NCBI RefSeq assembly: GCF_002860205.1
Contig: NZ_PGVB01000034.1
Span: 62,001 to 126,000 of the forward strand
Origin: Bacillus sp. T33-2
GTDB lineage: Bacteria > Bacillota > Bacilli > Bacillales > Cytobacillaceae
Reading direction: 5' to 3'
DNA: 64,000 nucleotides
Positions 48,802 to 58,839 of the stretch are shown one piece after another (within the stretch, counting starts at the first letter, position 1; each line of letters begins with the position of its first letter). The translations under genes and the position numbers were made by a program. The notes below the pieces were generated by a model. That model was not told the origin of the DNA. It searched no databases and saw nothing but the letters and a program-made list of their open reading frames with translations.

Positions 48802-49188
48802 ATGGATGTAAATAATACATTGATAGGTGCGCTCGGGATTGAAATTACGGAGCTGCAAAAAGGAAAGGTAACCGCTACGATGCCGGTTGACAACAGAACG
48901 AGGCAGCCTTTTGGATTGCTCCACGGCGGTGCTTCTGTTGCGCTGGCTGAAACGGTGGCAAGCGTCGGTGCTTTTGAATTGGTCGACAAAGACACCGAGG
49001 CCGTCGTCGGCCTTGAAATCAATGCGAACCACATCCGTGCCAAGAAGGATGGTGTCGTTACCGCAGTTGGCACAGTGCTGCACCAGGGCAGAACAACCAT
49101 GGTTTGGGATATAAAGATTTCCGATGAAGAGGGTAAGCTTATCTGTGTATCAAGGTGCACGATGGCCGTCATCAAAAGGAAAAGCTAA
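48802..49188 (+). CDS. hotdog-fold acyl-CoA thioesterase (PaaI/YuxO type)
   Basis: 128-residue hotdog-fold protein. The catalytic/substrate motif FGLLHGGASVALAETVAS (about residues 37-54) is that of the PaaI/4-hydroxybenzoyl-CoA thioesterase group. Substrate unknown. ATG at 48802 after GGGGAGG. In B. subtilis the counterpart (yuxO) also sits next to the mrp operon, facing it. Confidence 0.88.
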   Translation: MDVNNTLIGALGIEITELQKGKVTATMPVDNRTRQPFGLLHGGASVALAETVASVGAFELVDKDTEAVVGLEINANHIRAKKDGVVTAVGTVLHQGRTTMVWDIKISDEEGKLICVSRCTMAVIKRKS

Positions 49189-49216
49189 AAGCAGCTGTTG
49201 CAGCTGCTTTTTTTGA
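49187..49216 (+). terminator. terminator after the thioesterase gene
   Basis: AAAGCAGCTG-T-TGCAGCTGCTTT followed by TTTTT. Confidence 0.85.
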
Positions 49217-49392
49217 CAGCCAGGTTTTCTGTGAAGCTAAACGGAGATAATCCCGGCCCACTTTCATGGAAAAACCTCAGTCACAGCTTAACTATACGCC
49301 TGCATCTGCCAGGAGGTTATGGAAAAAATGAATTTCAAAGATATGTAAACTGCATTGGTACAACCTTGCAAAACAAAAAGCGGTCAGGAAAA

Positions 49393-49800
49393 CTAAGGCT
49401 GCGACTTTGTGTCCGCCTCGCGGGGTTCGCAAGCAGGCAAGTGTTCTTTACTGTTTTGAACAAGCCGATGTTCTCTTAAGTCATCCTGTACGCTATGGCC
49501 CCACAGCTTTACTCCTGAATTGTAGGCGGCCCTGCTTATCAGATGGCCGGCAACAGGAGACGTCAGGAAGATAAAGGAAATCGCAAGAATAAGTCTTGCG
49601 TCGGCGTACCCTTCCTCTGTATAAAAATAAAGAAAAGCACCGAGCAGCACAAGCATGACTCCCATTGTGGCACTTTTGGAAGCTGCATGGTTCCGGGTAT
49701 AGACATCAGGAAGCCTGATTAACCCAAACGCTGTTACAAGGCTTAACAAAGCTCCAGTTACAACACAGCATCCAACAATTACTCTAACTATCTCGATCAT
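49393..49800 (-). CDS. mrpG: Na+/H+ antiporter subunit MrpG
   Basis: 135 residues, three hydrophobic spans and a hydrophilic C-terminal tail. The IRLPDVYTRNHAASKSATMG segment is conserved in MrpG. Small structural subunit of the Mrp complex. The start overlaps the end of mrpF by 17 bases. Last gene of the minus-strand mrp operon. Confidence 0.93.
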   Translation of the reverse strand: MIEIVRVIVGCCVVTGALLSLVTAFGLIRLPDVYTRNHAASKSATMGVMLVLLGAFLYFYTEEGYADARLILAISFIFLTSPVAGHLISRAAYNSGVKLWGHSVQDDLREHRLVQNSKEHLPACEPREADTKSQP

Positions 49801-50071
49801 TTTCTATGATAACCCCCTTTTCCAGATATTTTGAAAAGGCCACCGTTCCTATGAAAGCGAGGATTCCGAGCAAAAGAATGATATCCAAAAACGCGCTTGT
49901 TTTGAGCAGGATCGATACAAGTGCGATGATGGAGATGAGATTAATGCCGATTGAATCAAGGGCGACTACCCTGTCAGGAACAGATGGCCCTTTTATGACT
50001 CGGTAGATCAACCCAAGCATCGAGAGGGATATGAAGAAAAGCGAAATCGTAATAATCGTTTCAAACATCAC
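49784..50071 (-). CDS. mrpF: Na+/H+ antiporter subunit MrpF
   Basis: 95-residue small membrane subunit with three hydrophobic spans and the conserved KGPSVPDRVVALDSIG loop. Overlaps mrpE by 4 bases and mrpG by 17, indicating coupled translation. Part of the complex that exchanges Na+ for protons at the cytoplasmic membrane. Confidence 0.95.
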   Translation of the reverse strand: MMFETIITISLFFISLSMLGLIYRVIKGPSVPDRVVALDSIGINLISIIALVSILLKTSAFLDIILLLGILAFIGTVAFSKYLEKGVIIENDRDS

Positions 50072-50544
50072 CTGCTCACCTCCATAATTGCCACCTCAAA
50101 TGAATCCTTGATGCTTTTAATGGATTGCTCCGCATCGTCGATGTCCATGGCATGAACATAGAGAATTTTATTATCAGCTGAAACATCCACTACAAGTGTA
50201 CCAGGAGTCAATGTAATTAAATTTGCGAGTATCGTTATTTCCCAATCTTCGGTAAGGTCTGTCGGGAGCGCAAAAATGCCGGGCTTGATATCGAGTTGCG
50301 GCTTCAAAATGAGTTTCAGGACCGCGATATTCGATAAGACCAGTTCCCTCATAAAGATATACAATAAATTCAGCACAGCGGTAACGCGGTGAACATAAAA
50401 CCTTGATTTAAAAAAGCGCCTGAATGTATAAATGATGAGCAGGCCCAGCAAATATCCGACGAAAAACGCAGCCGGGTCGTAGGAGCCTTGGAGAAACATC
50501 CATATAAACGCAAGAATGAAGTTTAATAATATTTGGAAAGCCAT
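50068..50544 (-). CDS. mrpE: Na+/H+ antiporter subunit MrpE
   Basis: 158-residue MrpE. Two N-terminal hydrophobic spans and a cytoplasmic domain with the family feature NLITLTPGTLVVDVSAD. It begins 6 bases after mrpD ends and overlaps mrpF by 4 bases. Confidence 0.95.
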   Translation of the reverse strand: MAFQILLNFILAFIWMFLQGSYDPAAFFVGYLLGLLIIYTFRRFFKSRFYVHRVTAVLNLLYIFMRELVLSNIAVLKLILKPQLDIKPGIFALPTDLTEDWEITILANLITLTPGTLVVDVSADNKILYVHAMDIDDAEQSIKSIKDSFEVAIMEVSR

Positions 50545-50550
50545 GGCCCA

Positions 50551-52029
50551 CTACTCCTTTAAAACTGCATTGATATAAATTTCCGGATTGGTCAACGTTT
50601 CGGCTGCCTTGGAAATGAACGGATAAACCGCTTCCGTTCCCAAACCGTACATTACAGCCAAAGTAACCAAAAGCACTGGGGAAATGAGCAGCCATTTAAC
50701 AGGTGCTTCTTTGTGCTCGTATGCCCGCACCGGACCCCAGAACCCATTAATGAAAATTTTCATTACCGAGAACAGGACAAACAAACTGGACATCAAAACT
50801 ATCCCCGCCCCCCAGTAGTCCCCGCTGGCGAATCCGGAACGGACAATCAGGAGTTTGCCGGGGAAACCGCTTAATGGAGGAATTCCGGCAAGCGCGAGCG
50901 CCGCAATGAAAAACGTCCAGCCCAGGCCGGGGTAATTCCTGAGCAATCCGCTGATTTTACGGAGATTGCTTGTGCCTGTTATTTTAATCATGATTCCTAT
51001 CAGCATAAATAAGGCTGCTTTTATAATCATGTCATGTATTAAATAAAAAATCGAACCTGATAACGATTCTTCGGTGGAAACTGATACTCCAAAGGCGATG
51101 ACTCCGATAGCAATGATGACATTGTAGATAATAATGTTTTTGATGTCCCAATAAGCTACTGCTCCAATGATTCCGGCAACAATCGTAAGGACCGCGAGAA
51201 TCTGGAGCAATCCGAATGTATACCCGGTATCGTGATAGAAAAATAAAGTGTAAGTCCGCATAATTGAATAGACCCCGACTTTTGTAAGCAATGCGCCAAA
51301 CAGGGCCATTACCGGCGCAGAAGGGGCATAATATGACCCGGGCAGCCAGAAATATAACGGAAAAATCGCTCCCTTGATGCCAAAGACAATTAAAAATAAA
51401 ACAGCAATGACTGTTATGATTCCAGGCTGTCCGATTTGGCTGATCCTTACCGATATATGTGCCATATTAAGGGTCCCGACAACTGAATACAAATATGCTA
51501 CCGTAATGACAAACAGTGCCGATGAAATGACATTTACAAGGATGTATTTAATTGATTCACGCAGCTGGATTTTTGTGCCTCCCAGGACGAGCAGCACATA
51601 GGAAGACATCAGCATAACTTCAAAGAATACGAACAGGTTAAAAATATCGCCGGTTGTAAAAGCCCCGTTTACCCCCACAATCAGGAATTGAAGAACGGGG
51701 TAGTAATAAAATCTTTCCAGCTCCTCACCTATCGACCAAAATGAATAGAGCACGCAGGCAAAAGCAATGATGCTTGTCGAAAGCACTAAAAGCGCGGATA
51801 GGGTGTCGGATACGAGTGTAATCCCGAAAGGCGCTTCCCAATTGCTTACATTCAACGTCTGGATGCCCTCGTGAAACACCTTGTCAACGAGCACCACAGA
51901 AGCCGCAACGGTAAACAGTGATCCGGCCAATGAAATTCCCCGGTTTGCTGCTATGTTCTTTCTGAAAAATATAAGGGAAATTCCCGTTAGCAACGGGATC
52001 AATATAGGCAAAATTAGCAGATTACTCAT
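50551..52029 (-). CDS. mrpD: Na+/H+ antiporter subunit MrpD
   Basis: 492-residue membrane protein homologous to complex I antiporter-like subunits (NuoM/NuoN type), about 14 spans. Conserved ion-path segments include [28 protein letters not shown] (with lysine) and [17 protein letters not shown]. Its start overlaps the end of mrpC by 8 bases. Confidence 0.96.
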   Translation of the reverse strand: MSNLLILPILIPLLTGISLIFFRKNIAANRGISLAGSLFTVAASVVLVDKVFHEGIQTLNVSNWEAPFGITLVSDTLSALLVLSTSIIAFACVLYSFWSIGEELERFYYYPVLQFLIVGVNGAFTTGDIFNLFVFFEVMLMSSYVLLVLGGTKIQLRESIKYILVNVISSALFVITVAYLYSVVGTLNMAHISVRISQIGQPGIITVIAVLFLIVFGIKGAIFPLYFWLPGSYYAPSAPVMALFGALLTKVGVYSIMRTYTLFFYHDTGYTFGLLQILAVLTIVAGIIGAVAYWDIKNIIIYNVIIAIGVIAFGVSVSTEESLSGSIFYLIHDMIIKAALFMLIGIMIKITGTSNLRKISGLLRNYPGLGWTFFIAALALAGIPPLSGFPGKLLIVRSGFASGDYWGAGIVLMSSLFVLFSVMKIFINGFWGPVRAYEHKEAPVKWLLISPVLLVTLAVMYGLGTEAVYPFISKAAETLTNPEIYINAVLKE

Positions 52030-52360
52030 TTCCTTCTTTTCCTCTCAAACGGTCCGTATTGTCGGTTCCTAATTCCTGGTACGCCCGGTAGGCAAGTACC
52101 AGGAAAAACGCAGTGACACCAAAGCTGATAACGATGGCTGTTAAAATCAACGCCTGAGGAAGCGGATCGACATAAGGTGCTTGTTCGCTAAGCAGAGGCG
52201 CCGCCCCCTTTTTCAAGCCCCCCATTGTTAAAATGAGCAGATGGGCTCCGTGGCTCAACAGGCCGGTACCAATAATAATCCGCAGCAAGCTTTTTGAAAG
52301 CATTAAATAGGTAGCCGACATAAATAAGATCCCGATTGCAAAAGCCATGAATATTTCCAT
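52022..52360 (-). CDS. mrpC: Na+/H+ antiporter subunit MrpC
   Basis: 112 residues, NuoK-like, three membrane spans, with [21 protein letters not shown] conserved. The ATG shares a base with the mrpB stop (TAATG). Confidence 0.95.
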   Translation of the reverse strand: MEIFMAFAIGILFMSATYLMLSKSLLRIIIGTGLLSHGAHLLILTMGGLKKGAAPLLSEQAPYVDPLPQALILTAIVISFGVTAFFLVLAYRAYQELGTDNTDRLRGKEGNE

Positions 52361-52782
52361 TATTCACTCTCCCCTATCGTCTGAATGATTGTCATCGTAA
52401 CCCCTATGACGAGGAGAAACACTCCTGTATCGAAAAGGACCGCAGTATGGAGCGAGGTCTTCCCAAGAATCGGAAGGTTTACGTACCCGAATACGTGCGT
52501 CAGGAACGGCAGATCGACAACGAGTGCTCCCAACCCTGTACCGACAGAGAAAAGTAAACCAATTCCGATTAGCTTCTTGTAATCTACCGGCAGAATTTTG
52601 CCGACAGTTTTGATATCAAAAGCGAGAAGCAGCAGCACGATTGCCCCTGACGTCATTAATCCCCCGACAAAGCCGCCACCTGGGTGGTAATGCCCGGCGA
52701 AAAACAAATGGATCGAGAACAGGATAATCACAAACAGGATAATCTTTGACACTGTCTGCAGTATAAGATCATTTGTTTTCAT
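52360..52782 (-). CDS. mrpB: Na+/H+ antiporter subunit MrpB
   Basis: 140 residues, four spans, with the family motif [13 protein letters not shown] near residue 30. ATG at 52782 overlaps the mrpA stop by 4 bases; the longer frame to 52857 lies inside mrpA and is rejected. Confidence 0.95.
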   Translation of the reverse strand: MKTNDLILQTVSKIILFVIILFSIHLFFAGHYHPGGGFVGGLMTSGAIVLLLLAFDIKTVGKILPVDYKKLIGIGLLFSVGTGLGALVVDLPFLTHVFGYVNLPILGKTSLHTAVLFDTGVFLLVIGVTMTIIQTIGESE

Positions 52783-55187
52783 CCTTCGTCTTTCCCCCTT
52801 GTTAGCCGAAGCTTGACCATTGTATATATTCCAAGCGCGGCAATTCCAAGCACACAAATTTCAAACATCGTATCAAAGCCGCGGAAATCAACGAGAATGA
52901 CATTGACCATATTTTCTCCGCCTGCTTTTTTGTACGTATTTTCCACATAATAATCGGCTATCGTATCGAAATATTTCTGGCTGTGGGCGGAAAGGGCAAT
53001 TATGGTCACTATGGCACCAACTCCAACCGACACAACTGCATTGATCAGCTTAAACGTGATTCGTTCTTCATTCCTGTTGAGCTTCGGCAAATGGTAAAAG
53101 CAAAGCAGAAACAACGAAACAGAGACTGTTTCAATCACCAGTTGGGTCAAAGCCAGGTCAGGAGCCCGGAACAGCACGAAAAACAGGGCTACAGTGTACC
53201 CGATGGCGCCCAGGAGGATAATGGACGTCAAGCGGGATTTTGCAAACAGAATGCTCACTGATGCAACTGCAACAATGATCACAAGCACGACTTCATTAAA
53301 CCGGACAGGTGCAAGATCTGCCGTGTCCAGTTTGAATGCATTTTTGACGAGGATCGTGGTTGCAAGGACCAAAATGAAGAAAGAAAAAATATAGATAAGA
53401 TATGTCCGGATAAAGCCGTTCATATAAGCACGTGTGATGGCTCTTGAACCTGTTTGCAGCTTTTCCACCATCAAATCGTAAAGCCGGTTCAGTGACAGCC
53501 ATTCTGGAAAAACCCTATAAACTATTGTCCATTTCGGCAAAGTCAGAAAAAGAAGTGTGCCAACAACAATTACACCAATCGTCATAAACAATTCTGGTGT
53601 ATAGCCGTGCCAGAATGAAATGTGGACGTGAAACTCCTCTCCTTGCTCTAACAATCCTGGCATGACAGCAGCCATTGCCGGAGAAATCAAATTATGGGAG
53701 AGAATATTGGGAAACAGGCCAAATACAATCACCAGAGATGCAAGAATGAAAGGCGGGAGAAGCAACCCGAGAGGCGCTTCATGCGGTTTGACCGGCAGTT
53801 TTTCCGGCTGGAGCTTCCCTGTGAAAGTTTTAAATAATAGGACCATGCTGTAGAGAAAAGTGAAAACACTAGCAATCCAGGCAAGGACAGGAAAAAGGAT
53901 TCCCCAAGTCTCAAAATTAAAGATATCTAATTCAGCTGCCCGAAGCATGCCTGAGAAGAACATTTCTTTACTGAGAAACCCGTTAAAAGGCGGCAATCCC
54001 GCCATCGAAAAAGTCCCTGTCAATGCGATGGTAAATGTAATCGGCATTAGGGTTGCAAGGCCCCCGAGCCTTCGGATATCCCGTGTGCCTGTTTCATGGT
54101 CAATTATGCCTGCAACCATAAACAGGCTCCCCTTGAAGGTGGCATGGTTAATTAAATGGAAAATGGCGGCAGAAACGGCAACCGTATAAAAACTGTCCTT
54201 AAACTCTGCATAATGAAGCGCAGCCGCGCCGACACCAAGCAACGACATAATCATGCCCAACTGGCTTACGGTTGAATAGGCAAGCAGCCCTTTAAGGTCG
54301 GTCTGTTTGACGGCAGAAACGGAGCCCCACAGCAGGGTGGCAATGCCAAAGCCTGCCACAAGCCATATCCAGTAACCTGACTGGGCAAATACAGGTGTCA
54401 TTCGTGCCACCAGGTAAATGCCTGCTTTCACCATTGTTGCTGAATGTAAATAGGCACTGACAGGCGTCGGCGCCTCCATGGCATCCGGCAGCCAGATATG
54501 GAAAGGAAATTGCGCCGATTTTGTAAAAGCACCTATCAGAAAACATATTAACGCCGGAACAAACAGAGCATGGCCGGACACTGCATGGGCCTTTGAAATG
54601 GCCTCAGAAATGCTGAACGTCCCAGTAATAAGATAAAGAAGAAGCATGCCTCCAAGCATGGCCAGGCCGCCGAAGACGGTAATCAGCATTGATTTCTGTG
54701 CACCATAACGGGATCCTTCTTTTTGGTTCCAGTACCCGATCAACAGGAAAGAAGAGAAGCTTGTAAGCTCCCAGAACGTATAAAGCACAATCATGTTGTC
54801 GGATAAAACCAGACCAAGCATGGCCCCCATGAATAACAACAAGTATATGTAAAAGCTGTTAAGCTTTTCTTTGTCACGTGACAGATAGAATACCGAATAT
54901 AGTATCACAAGGGCGCCAATTCCTGAAATGAGCAGTGCGAACAATAATGAAAGCCCATCTGCCCGGGCTGTAAAATTAACACCGAGTGAAGGAATCCACT
55001 GTACGGTCTCCGTTATTGATTCTCCATGTTTTATTTGGTCTACGAACCTGAGAAAGTAGATAAACAATAAAATCGGCAGCGGCAGGACAAACCAGCCGGT
55101 ATGCACTCGATGGACATACTTATACAGAAATGGAATAAAAATTGATAATAACAATGGCGATATGATCGCAATATGAAGCAAAGACAA
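52779..55187 (-). CDS. mrpA: Na+/H+ antiporter subunit MrpA
   Basis: 802-residue largest subunit, of NuoL type with the extra MrpA-specific C-terminal part. Ion-path features include FWELTSFSSFLLIGYW (about residues 140-155), FPFHIWLPDAMEAPTPVSAYLHSATMVKAG (about 227-256) and HLINHATFKGSLFMVAG. TTG start at 55187 after GAGGAGGG. The promoter should lie in 55188-55390. Confidence 0.96.
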   Translation of the reverse strand: MSLLHIAIISPLLLSIFIPFLYKYVHRVHTGWFVLPLPILLFIYFLRFVDQIKHGESITETVQWIPSLGVNFTARADGLSLLFALLISGIGALVILYSVFYLSRDKEKLNSFYIYLLLFMGAMLGLVLSDNMIVLYTFWELTSFSSFLLIGYWNQKEGSRYGAQKSMLITVFGGLAMLGGMLLLYLITGTFSISEAISKAHAVSGHALFVPALICFLIGAFTKSAQFPFHIWLPDAMEAPTPVSAYLHSATMVKAGIYLVARMTPVFAQSGYWIWLVAGFGIATLLWGSVSAVKQTDLKGLLAYSTVSQLGMIMSLLGVGAAALHYAEFKDSFYTVAVSAAIFHLINHATFKGSLFMVAGIIDHETGTRDIRRLGGLATLMPITFTIALTGTFSMAGLPPFNGFLSKEMFFSGMLRAAELDIFNFETWGILFPVLAWIASVFTFLYSMVLLFKTFTGKLQPEKLPVKPHEAPLGLLLPPFILASLVIVFGLFPNILSHNLISPAMAAVMPGLLEQGEEFHVHISFWHGYTPELFMTIGVIVVGTLLFLTLPKWTIVYRVFPEWLSLNRLYDLMVEKLQTGSRAITRAYMNGFIRTYLIYIFSFFILVLATTILVKNAFKLDTADLAPVRFNEVVLVIIVAVASVSILFAKSRLTSIILLGAIGYTVALFFVLFRAPDLALTQLVIETVSVSLFLLCFYHLPKLNRNEERITFKLINAVVSVGVGAIVTIIALSAHSQKYFDTIADYYVENTYKKAGGENMVNVILVDFRGFDTMFEICVLGIAALGIYTMVKLRLTRGKDEG

Positions 55188-55393
55188 ATTAAATCCCTCC
55201 TCTTTCGTCAGTCATATGAATTTTACTCTATCTAGATATTCCCAAAAGGCATCGAATTTAGAACTAACAGGCCCTCCATGAACCAGGTTGCGATTTTGGC
55301 GTTGAAATTCTAATGAACCGGGATCATCTGTTCAATTTAATGAATAAAAGATTGTTTATTAATCCATACTGCCCGTAGGATGGTGGTATAAAA

Positions 55394-55612
55394 ATGGTGC
55401 ATAAATGGGCAGTCTGTGGCTTGGTGCTCCTGATCATGCTGGCAGGTGCATGGACTTTGGAAAAACAAGGAACAAACGAGCCGAAAATACAAAACAACGT
55501 TACTCTAACCGTTCAGGATGCCAGACCCGGAAGCCATGAGCATACAGTATTCATGCCAAGGGAGTATGTAAAGATTATAGATGTACCAAATGACCATATT
55601 TTCATAAAATAA
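55394..55612 (+). CDS. small exported or membrane-anchored protein, unknown
   Basis: 72 residues. The N-terminal hydrophobic segment (about residues 5-22) is followed by a polar, extracytoplasmic-looking tail. No recognised family. Its ribosome site (GGATGGTGG) is weak but present, and a good terminator follows. Confidence 0.55.
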   Translation: MVHKWAVCGLVLLIMLAGAWTLEKQGTNEPKIQNNVTLTVQDARPGSHEHTVFMPREYVKIIDVPNDHIFIK

Positions 55613-55652
55613 TGAAACGGGCCTGATTTATATCAGGCCCGTTTTTTTAAAT
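55613..55652 (+). terminator. terminator after the small exported protein gene
   Basis: AACGGGCCTGAT and ATCAGGCCCGTT pair around TTAT and are followed by TTTTT. Confidence 0.9.
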
Positions 55653-56002
55653 GGACAGAAAGGGGCCTTAGTGACAGGCTCCTCCATCAAAAAGTGTATT
55701 TTTTTATCTATACTATAGAAAAAGCAGCTGGATGTAAAGTCCCCTGTGATTTTTTCATGTACCCGTCCTGTCATCTTTCATGATATTTGTATGGGCACAG
55801 CAAAGCTCAGGTGATAAGCATGAAGGATGCTTCTATGATCAGGAAGCGACGGATCATATGGAAAACAGTTGTAAACTATCCATAATAAAAAGTTCCAGAA
55901 AAATAAGAAAATTAGATTAGCAGCATGCTATAATAATAAAAATGTACTGAACCAGAATAGCATAATCAAAGACAAAGAGGCTCTCGGAAAGTTGGGGGAA
56001 GA
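55653..56002. other. non-coding stretch before kapD
   Basis: About 350 bases without an ORF. TATAAT at about 55929-55934 is a likely -10 for kapD, but a matching -35 is poor. Nothing else stands out. Confidence 0.4.
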
Positions 56003-56623
56003 ATGAAGGAAAAGATCCGCACGTTATTTATTGATTTTGAGTTTACCATGCCCGGACGCAACGGCAGGCAAACTGGCTTCTATCCAGAAATCATTGAGGC
56101 CGGGATTGTGGCCGTTGAAGGAGGCGATATTATCGAAGAATTTTCCTCCTTTGTTATCCCGGTTCTGTTCCCAAAATTGTCGGAGCGCTGCAAATCGTTT
56201 TTGGACATTTCCCAAGCACAGGTAGACAGTGGGATAACATTGCACAATCTTGCTGCCAAACTGGAAAAAATGGCCGGGCAGGCACCATGCGTGGTTGTTA
56301 CATGGGGGAACATGGACATGAAAGTACTCCGCGATAATTGCCAGAAAGCAAGCCTTCCATTTCCACTGTCAGGCAGGGAAGTAGATTTGTCGATGGAATA
56401 CAAACGGTTTTTCGGGGACCAGAACCAGACCGGGCTCTGGAAAGCAGTCCAGGAGTATGGCAGGGAGGGCATCGGAAGACATCACCGTGCACTGGACGAC
56501 GCAATCACTACATTCCATATTTATAAGCTCGTCGAGAGAGACAAACAGTACCTTAAAAAGCCCCAGCCAACTACAATAGGTGACCGGGTTGATTTTTCCA
56601 AGCTGTTTAACAATTTCGCCTAA
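56003..56623 (+). CDS. kapD: 3'-5' exonuclease-like protein KapD
   Basis: 206 residues, DEDDh exonuclease fold. Motif I is FIDFEF (Asp and Glu near residues 11-13), motif II is the Asp in WGNMDMKVL (about residue 104), and motif III is RHHRALDDA with His and Asp (about 160-165). KapD is known in B. subtilis as an inhibitor of the KinA sporulation pathway; that role is by homology only. ATG at 56003 after a GGGGGAAGA site. Confidence 0.85.
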   Translation: MKEKIRTLFIDFEFTMPGRNGRQTGFYPEIIEAGIVAVEGGDIIEEFSSFVIPVLFPKLSERCKSFLDISQAQVDSGITLHNLAAKLEKMAGQAPCVVVTWGNMDMKVLRDNCQKASLPFPLSGREVDLSMEYKRFFGDQNQTGLWKAVQEYGREGIGRHHRALDDAITTFHIYKLVERDKQYLKKPQPTTIGDRVDFSKLFNNFA

Positions 56624-56627
56624 AAAG

Positions 56628-56662
56628 CCAGATCCTTTATCGGCCATCTGGCTTTTTGCGTA
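56628..56662 (+). terminator. terminator after kapD
   Basis: AAAAAGCCAGAT and ATCTGGCTTTTT pair around a short loop. Confidence 0.88.
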
Positions 56663-56697
56663 AAAGAGTCTTCAGGGCGTGCTTTTTGATTTCATTG

Positions 56698-56726
56698 TTG
56701 ACAGTTTGTCTTATAAAGTATATATT
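56698..56726 (+). promoter_or_regulatory. sigma-A promoter of the third S-box transcript
   Basis: TTGACA (56698-56703), a 17-base spacer and TATATT (56721-56726), 30 bases upstream of the aptamer. Confidence 0.8.
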
Positions 56727-56756
56727 AAAATTAATAACTTAATATTTCCAATTTTT

Positions 56757-56919
56757 TCTTATCAAGAGAGGTGGAGGGACTGGCCCTTTGAAGCCTCGGC
56801 AGCGGACTTTTTAAAAGTACTGTGCCAATTCCAGTAGCATGATGCTACAAGATAAGAGGAGCAGGTAATCCATTCGTGTTTATAACCCCTCTTCTTATTT
56901 TTTAGAAGGGGGGTTTTTG
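56757..56919 (+). promoter_or_regulatory. SAM-I (S-box) riboswitch upstream of the MetE-like gene
   Basis: TCTTATCAAGAGAGG, GGAGGGACTGGCCC, TTTGAAGCCTCGGCAGC, GTGCCAATTCC and the closing AAGATAAGAGGAGC are present. CCCCTCTTCT and AGAAGGGGGG then form a terminator with TTTTTGG at about 56886-56919. In this copy the usual CAACC-type segment reads CAGCG. Confidence 0.95.
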
Positions 56920-57096
56920 GTTTTTAAATTAATTGAAGAGGCGATCTATTGTCCACAGTAAAACAAGCATGATAAGCCGCGCCAGAACCATCGCGCATCA
57001 CAGAAATAACAATAATCATTATCCGGTGAAGAAGAACTTTGTCGACGTCATTAAAAGGTTTTAGTTCAAAATTGAAATAACAGGAGTGGATTTTAT

Positions 57097-58200
57097 ATGA
57101 CAAAAACATTAGTTAAAGCTCCATTTAGAGCAGATCATGTAGGAAGTTTATTGCGGCCAGAGAGAATTCATAAGGCGAGAAAAGAATTCCAGGAAGGTCA
57201 CATTACTCCACAACAATTGCATGAAATTGAAACAGAGGAAATTAAAAAGATCGTCGATAAGCAAATTGAAGTAGGCCTGCAAGCTGTTACAGACGGAGAA
57301 TTTCGCCGCAGGTTTTGGCATACGGATTTTCTGGAACATTTGAATGGGGTAGAGGGCTACATTCCTGAACATGGGTTTAAATTCAAAGGAGAGGAAACGG
57401 AAAGGTACGATGTGCGTATTAATGGGAAAATTTCCTTTAATCCGGATCATCCACATATAAAGGACTTTATTGAATTTAAAGAAATCGTTGGGGACCGTGC
57501 CATCCCAAAACAAACTATCCCAAGTCCAAACCAATTATTTAATGCGGGTATCCGCAACCATGAAATTTATCCAGACATTAATGAATATGCCGATGATATT
57601 ATTAATGCATATCGCGAGGCAATCAAAGCATTTTATGATGCAGGCTGCCGCTACTTACAGCTCGATGATGTTTACATAGCCGGCCTTAATGCTCCTGAAA
57701 TTCCATTTAATGATAGTGGTTTTTCCCGTGAAGAATTAATTGAGCTCGCATTACGTGTGGTTAATGGCGTATTGGAAGATAAACCGGTAGATCTAATAGT
57801 TACGACTCACCTTTGCCGTGGTAACTACCGATCTAATTGGGCATTTGAAGGCAGTTACGCCAAAATCGCCCCAACGTTATTTGCAAAAGAAAAAGTAAAC
57901 GGATTTTTCCTGGAATATGATGACGACCGTTCTGGAGATTTTCAACCATTGGAACACATTCCAACTGGGGGTCCCCAAGTGGTGCTAGGCCTGTTCACAT
58001 CGAAACATGGTCAATTAGAAGATAAAGAAAACATTAAAGCGCGTTTGAATGAAGCAACAAAATATGTCCCGCTAGAGCAACTGTGCATCAGTCCTCAATG
58101 CGGCTTTGCTTCTACTCATCATGGCAATATTTTGACCGAGGAAGAACAATGGAATAAGCTGAAGTATATTGTAGATATTTCTAAGGAAATCTGGGGTTAA
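57097..58200 (+). CDS. MetE C-terminal-domain methyltransferase (YxjG/YxjH type)
   Basis: 367-residue single-domain homologue of the C-terminal half of cobalamin-independent methionine synthase. Likely zinc ligands: His and Cys in THLCRGN (about residues 236-238), Glu in FFLEYDD, and the late Cys in SPQCGFAS. The family enzyme transfers a methyl group to homocysteine, but its methyl donor is not settled. S-box upstream. The coding sequence is visibly more AT-rich in third positions than its neighbours. ATG at 57097 after CAGGAGTGG. Confidence 0.87.
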   Translation: MTKTLVKAPFRADHVGSLLRPERIHKARKEFQEGHITPQQLHEIETEEIKKIVDKQIEVGLQAVTDGEFRRRFWHTDFLEHLNGVEGYIPEHGFKFKGEETERYDVRINGKISFNPDHPHIKDFIEFKEIVGDRAIPKQTIPSPNQLFNAGIRNHEIYPDINEYADDIINAYREAIKAFYDAGCRYLQLDDVYIAGLNAPEIPFNDSGFSREELIELALRVVNGVLEDKPVDLIVTTHLCRGNYRSNWAFEGSYAKIAPTLFAKEKVNGFFLEYDDDRSGDFQPLEHIPTGGPQVVLGLFTSKHGQLEDKENIKARLNEATKYVPLEQLCISPQCGFASTHHGNILTEEEQWNKLKYIVDISKEIWG

Positions 58201-58203
58201 TAT

Positions 58204-58243
58204 TTAAGCGAACGGCTTTAGAAGGCTGTTCGCTTTTTTTGCG
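58204..58243 (+). terminator. terminator after the MetE-like gene
   Basis: AAGCGAACGGC and GCTGTTCGCTT pair around TTTAGAAG and are followed by TTTTTTGC. Confidence 0.88.
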
Positions 58244-58276
58244 AAATTCTCTGTAGTGACGTAACAAACAATCAAA

Positions 58277-58308
58277 ATCTCCCCACTCGATGGAGAGGGG
58301 AGATAGAC
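58277..58308 (-). terminator. terminator after kapB
   Basis: On the minus strand ATCTCCCC and GGGGAGAT pair around about 12 bases and are followed by TTTTGATTGTTT. Confidence 0.6.
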
Positions 58309-58319
58309 TACGGTGAGAA

Positions 58320-58700
58320 TCATTTAAAATAATCTTTTTCCAAAGATTCAATGTTTTTTAAGCTCTGTACTGCCCATGGGGAAGGATCATCTTTCAATTC
58401 GTTTCGCAGTTTTTCCACCGCATCGCTCAGTGAATCCAGGTAGTCGGGAATGTCTTCACCATAGGGCTTGGCCATCTGTTTTGGAACGTTCGCCTGCTCC
58501 CTGAATGACAGGGCCTTGCGCTCATGGAAAATTCCGACATCTGTGTCTTTAGGATGATGGAGGTCTCCTTGCATTGGGTGCTTGAGGACGCCCAGGACAC
58601 GCACCAAATAATGCTGGGGGCGCACTTCTGTAATTTCCCCTATGTACTTTCCTGTTTTATAAATGGCGGTCACTGTTTCGCCGACCTGTAATTCAGACAT
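58320..58700 (-). CDS. kapB: kinase-associated protein KapB
   Basis: 126 residues, similar to KapB, required for KinB function in the B. subtilis sporulation phosphorelay. The N-terminal half is SH3-like (GETVTAIYKTGKYIGEI); the C-terminal half is helical. It is annotated as a lipoprotein in B. subtilis, but no lipobox is visible here. No kinB gene is in the window. ATG at 58700 after AGGATGAAGT. Confidence 0.85.
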   Translation of the reverse strand: MSELQVGETVTAIYKTGKYIGEITEVRPQHYLVRVLGVLKHPMQGDLHHPKDTDVGIFHERKALSFREQANVPKQMAKPYGEDIPDYLDSLSDAVEKLRNELKDDPSPWAVQSLKNIESLEKDYFK

Positions 58701-58839
58701 GTAACTACTTCATCCTTTCTGGCCCTATTTTTCTTTCATTATGAACGAACCGAAAAGAAAAACAAAGTGCAATGCACGCCTGAATGTATTAAAGTTTGAT
58801 ATATATAATCGAAACACAAAACTTAGCCGGAGGGATAAA

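Noticed and set aside
56924-57109. Minus-strand ORF upstream of the MetE-like gene
   Set aside because: No ribosome site, AT-rich intergenic composition and no similarity; the region is the riboswitch-to-gene leader.
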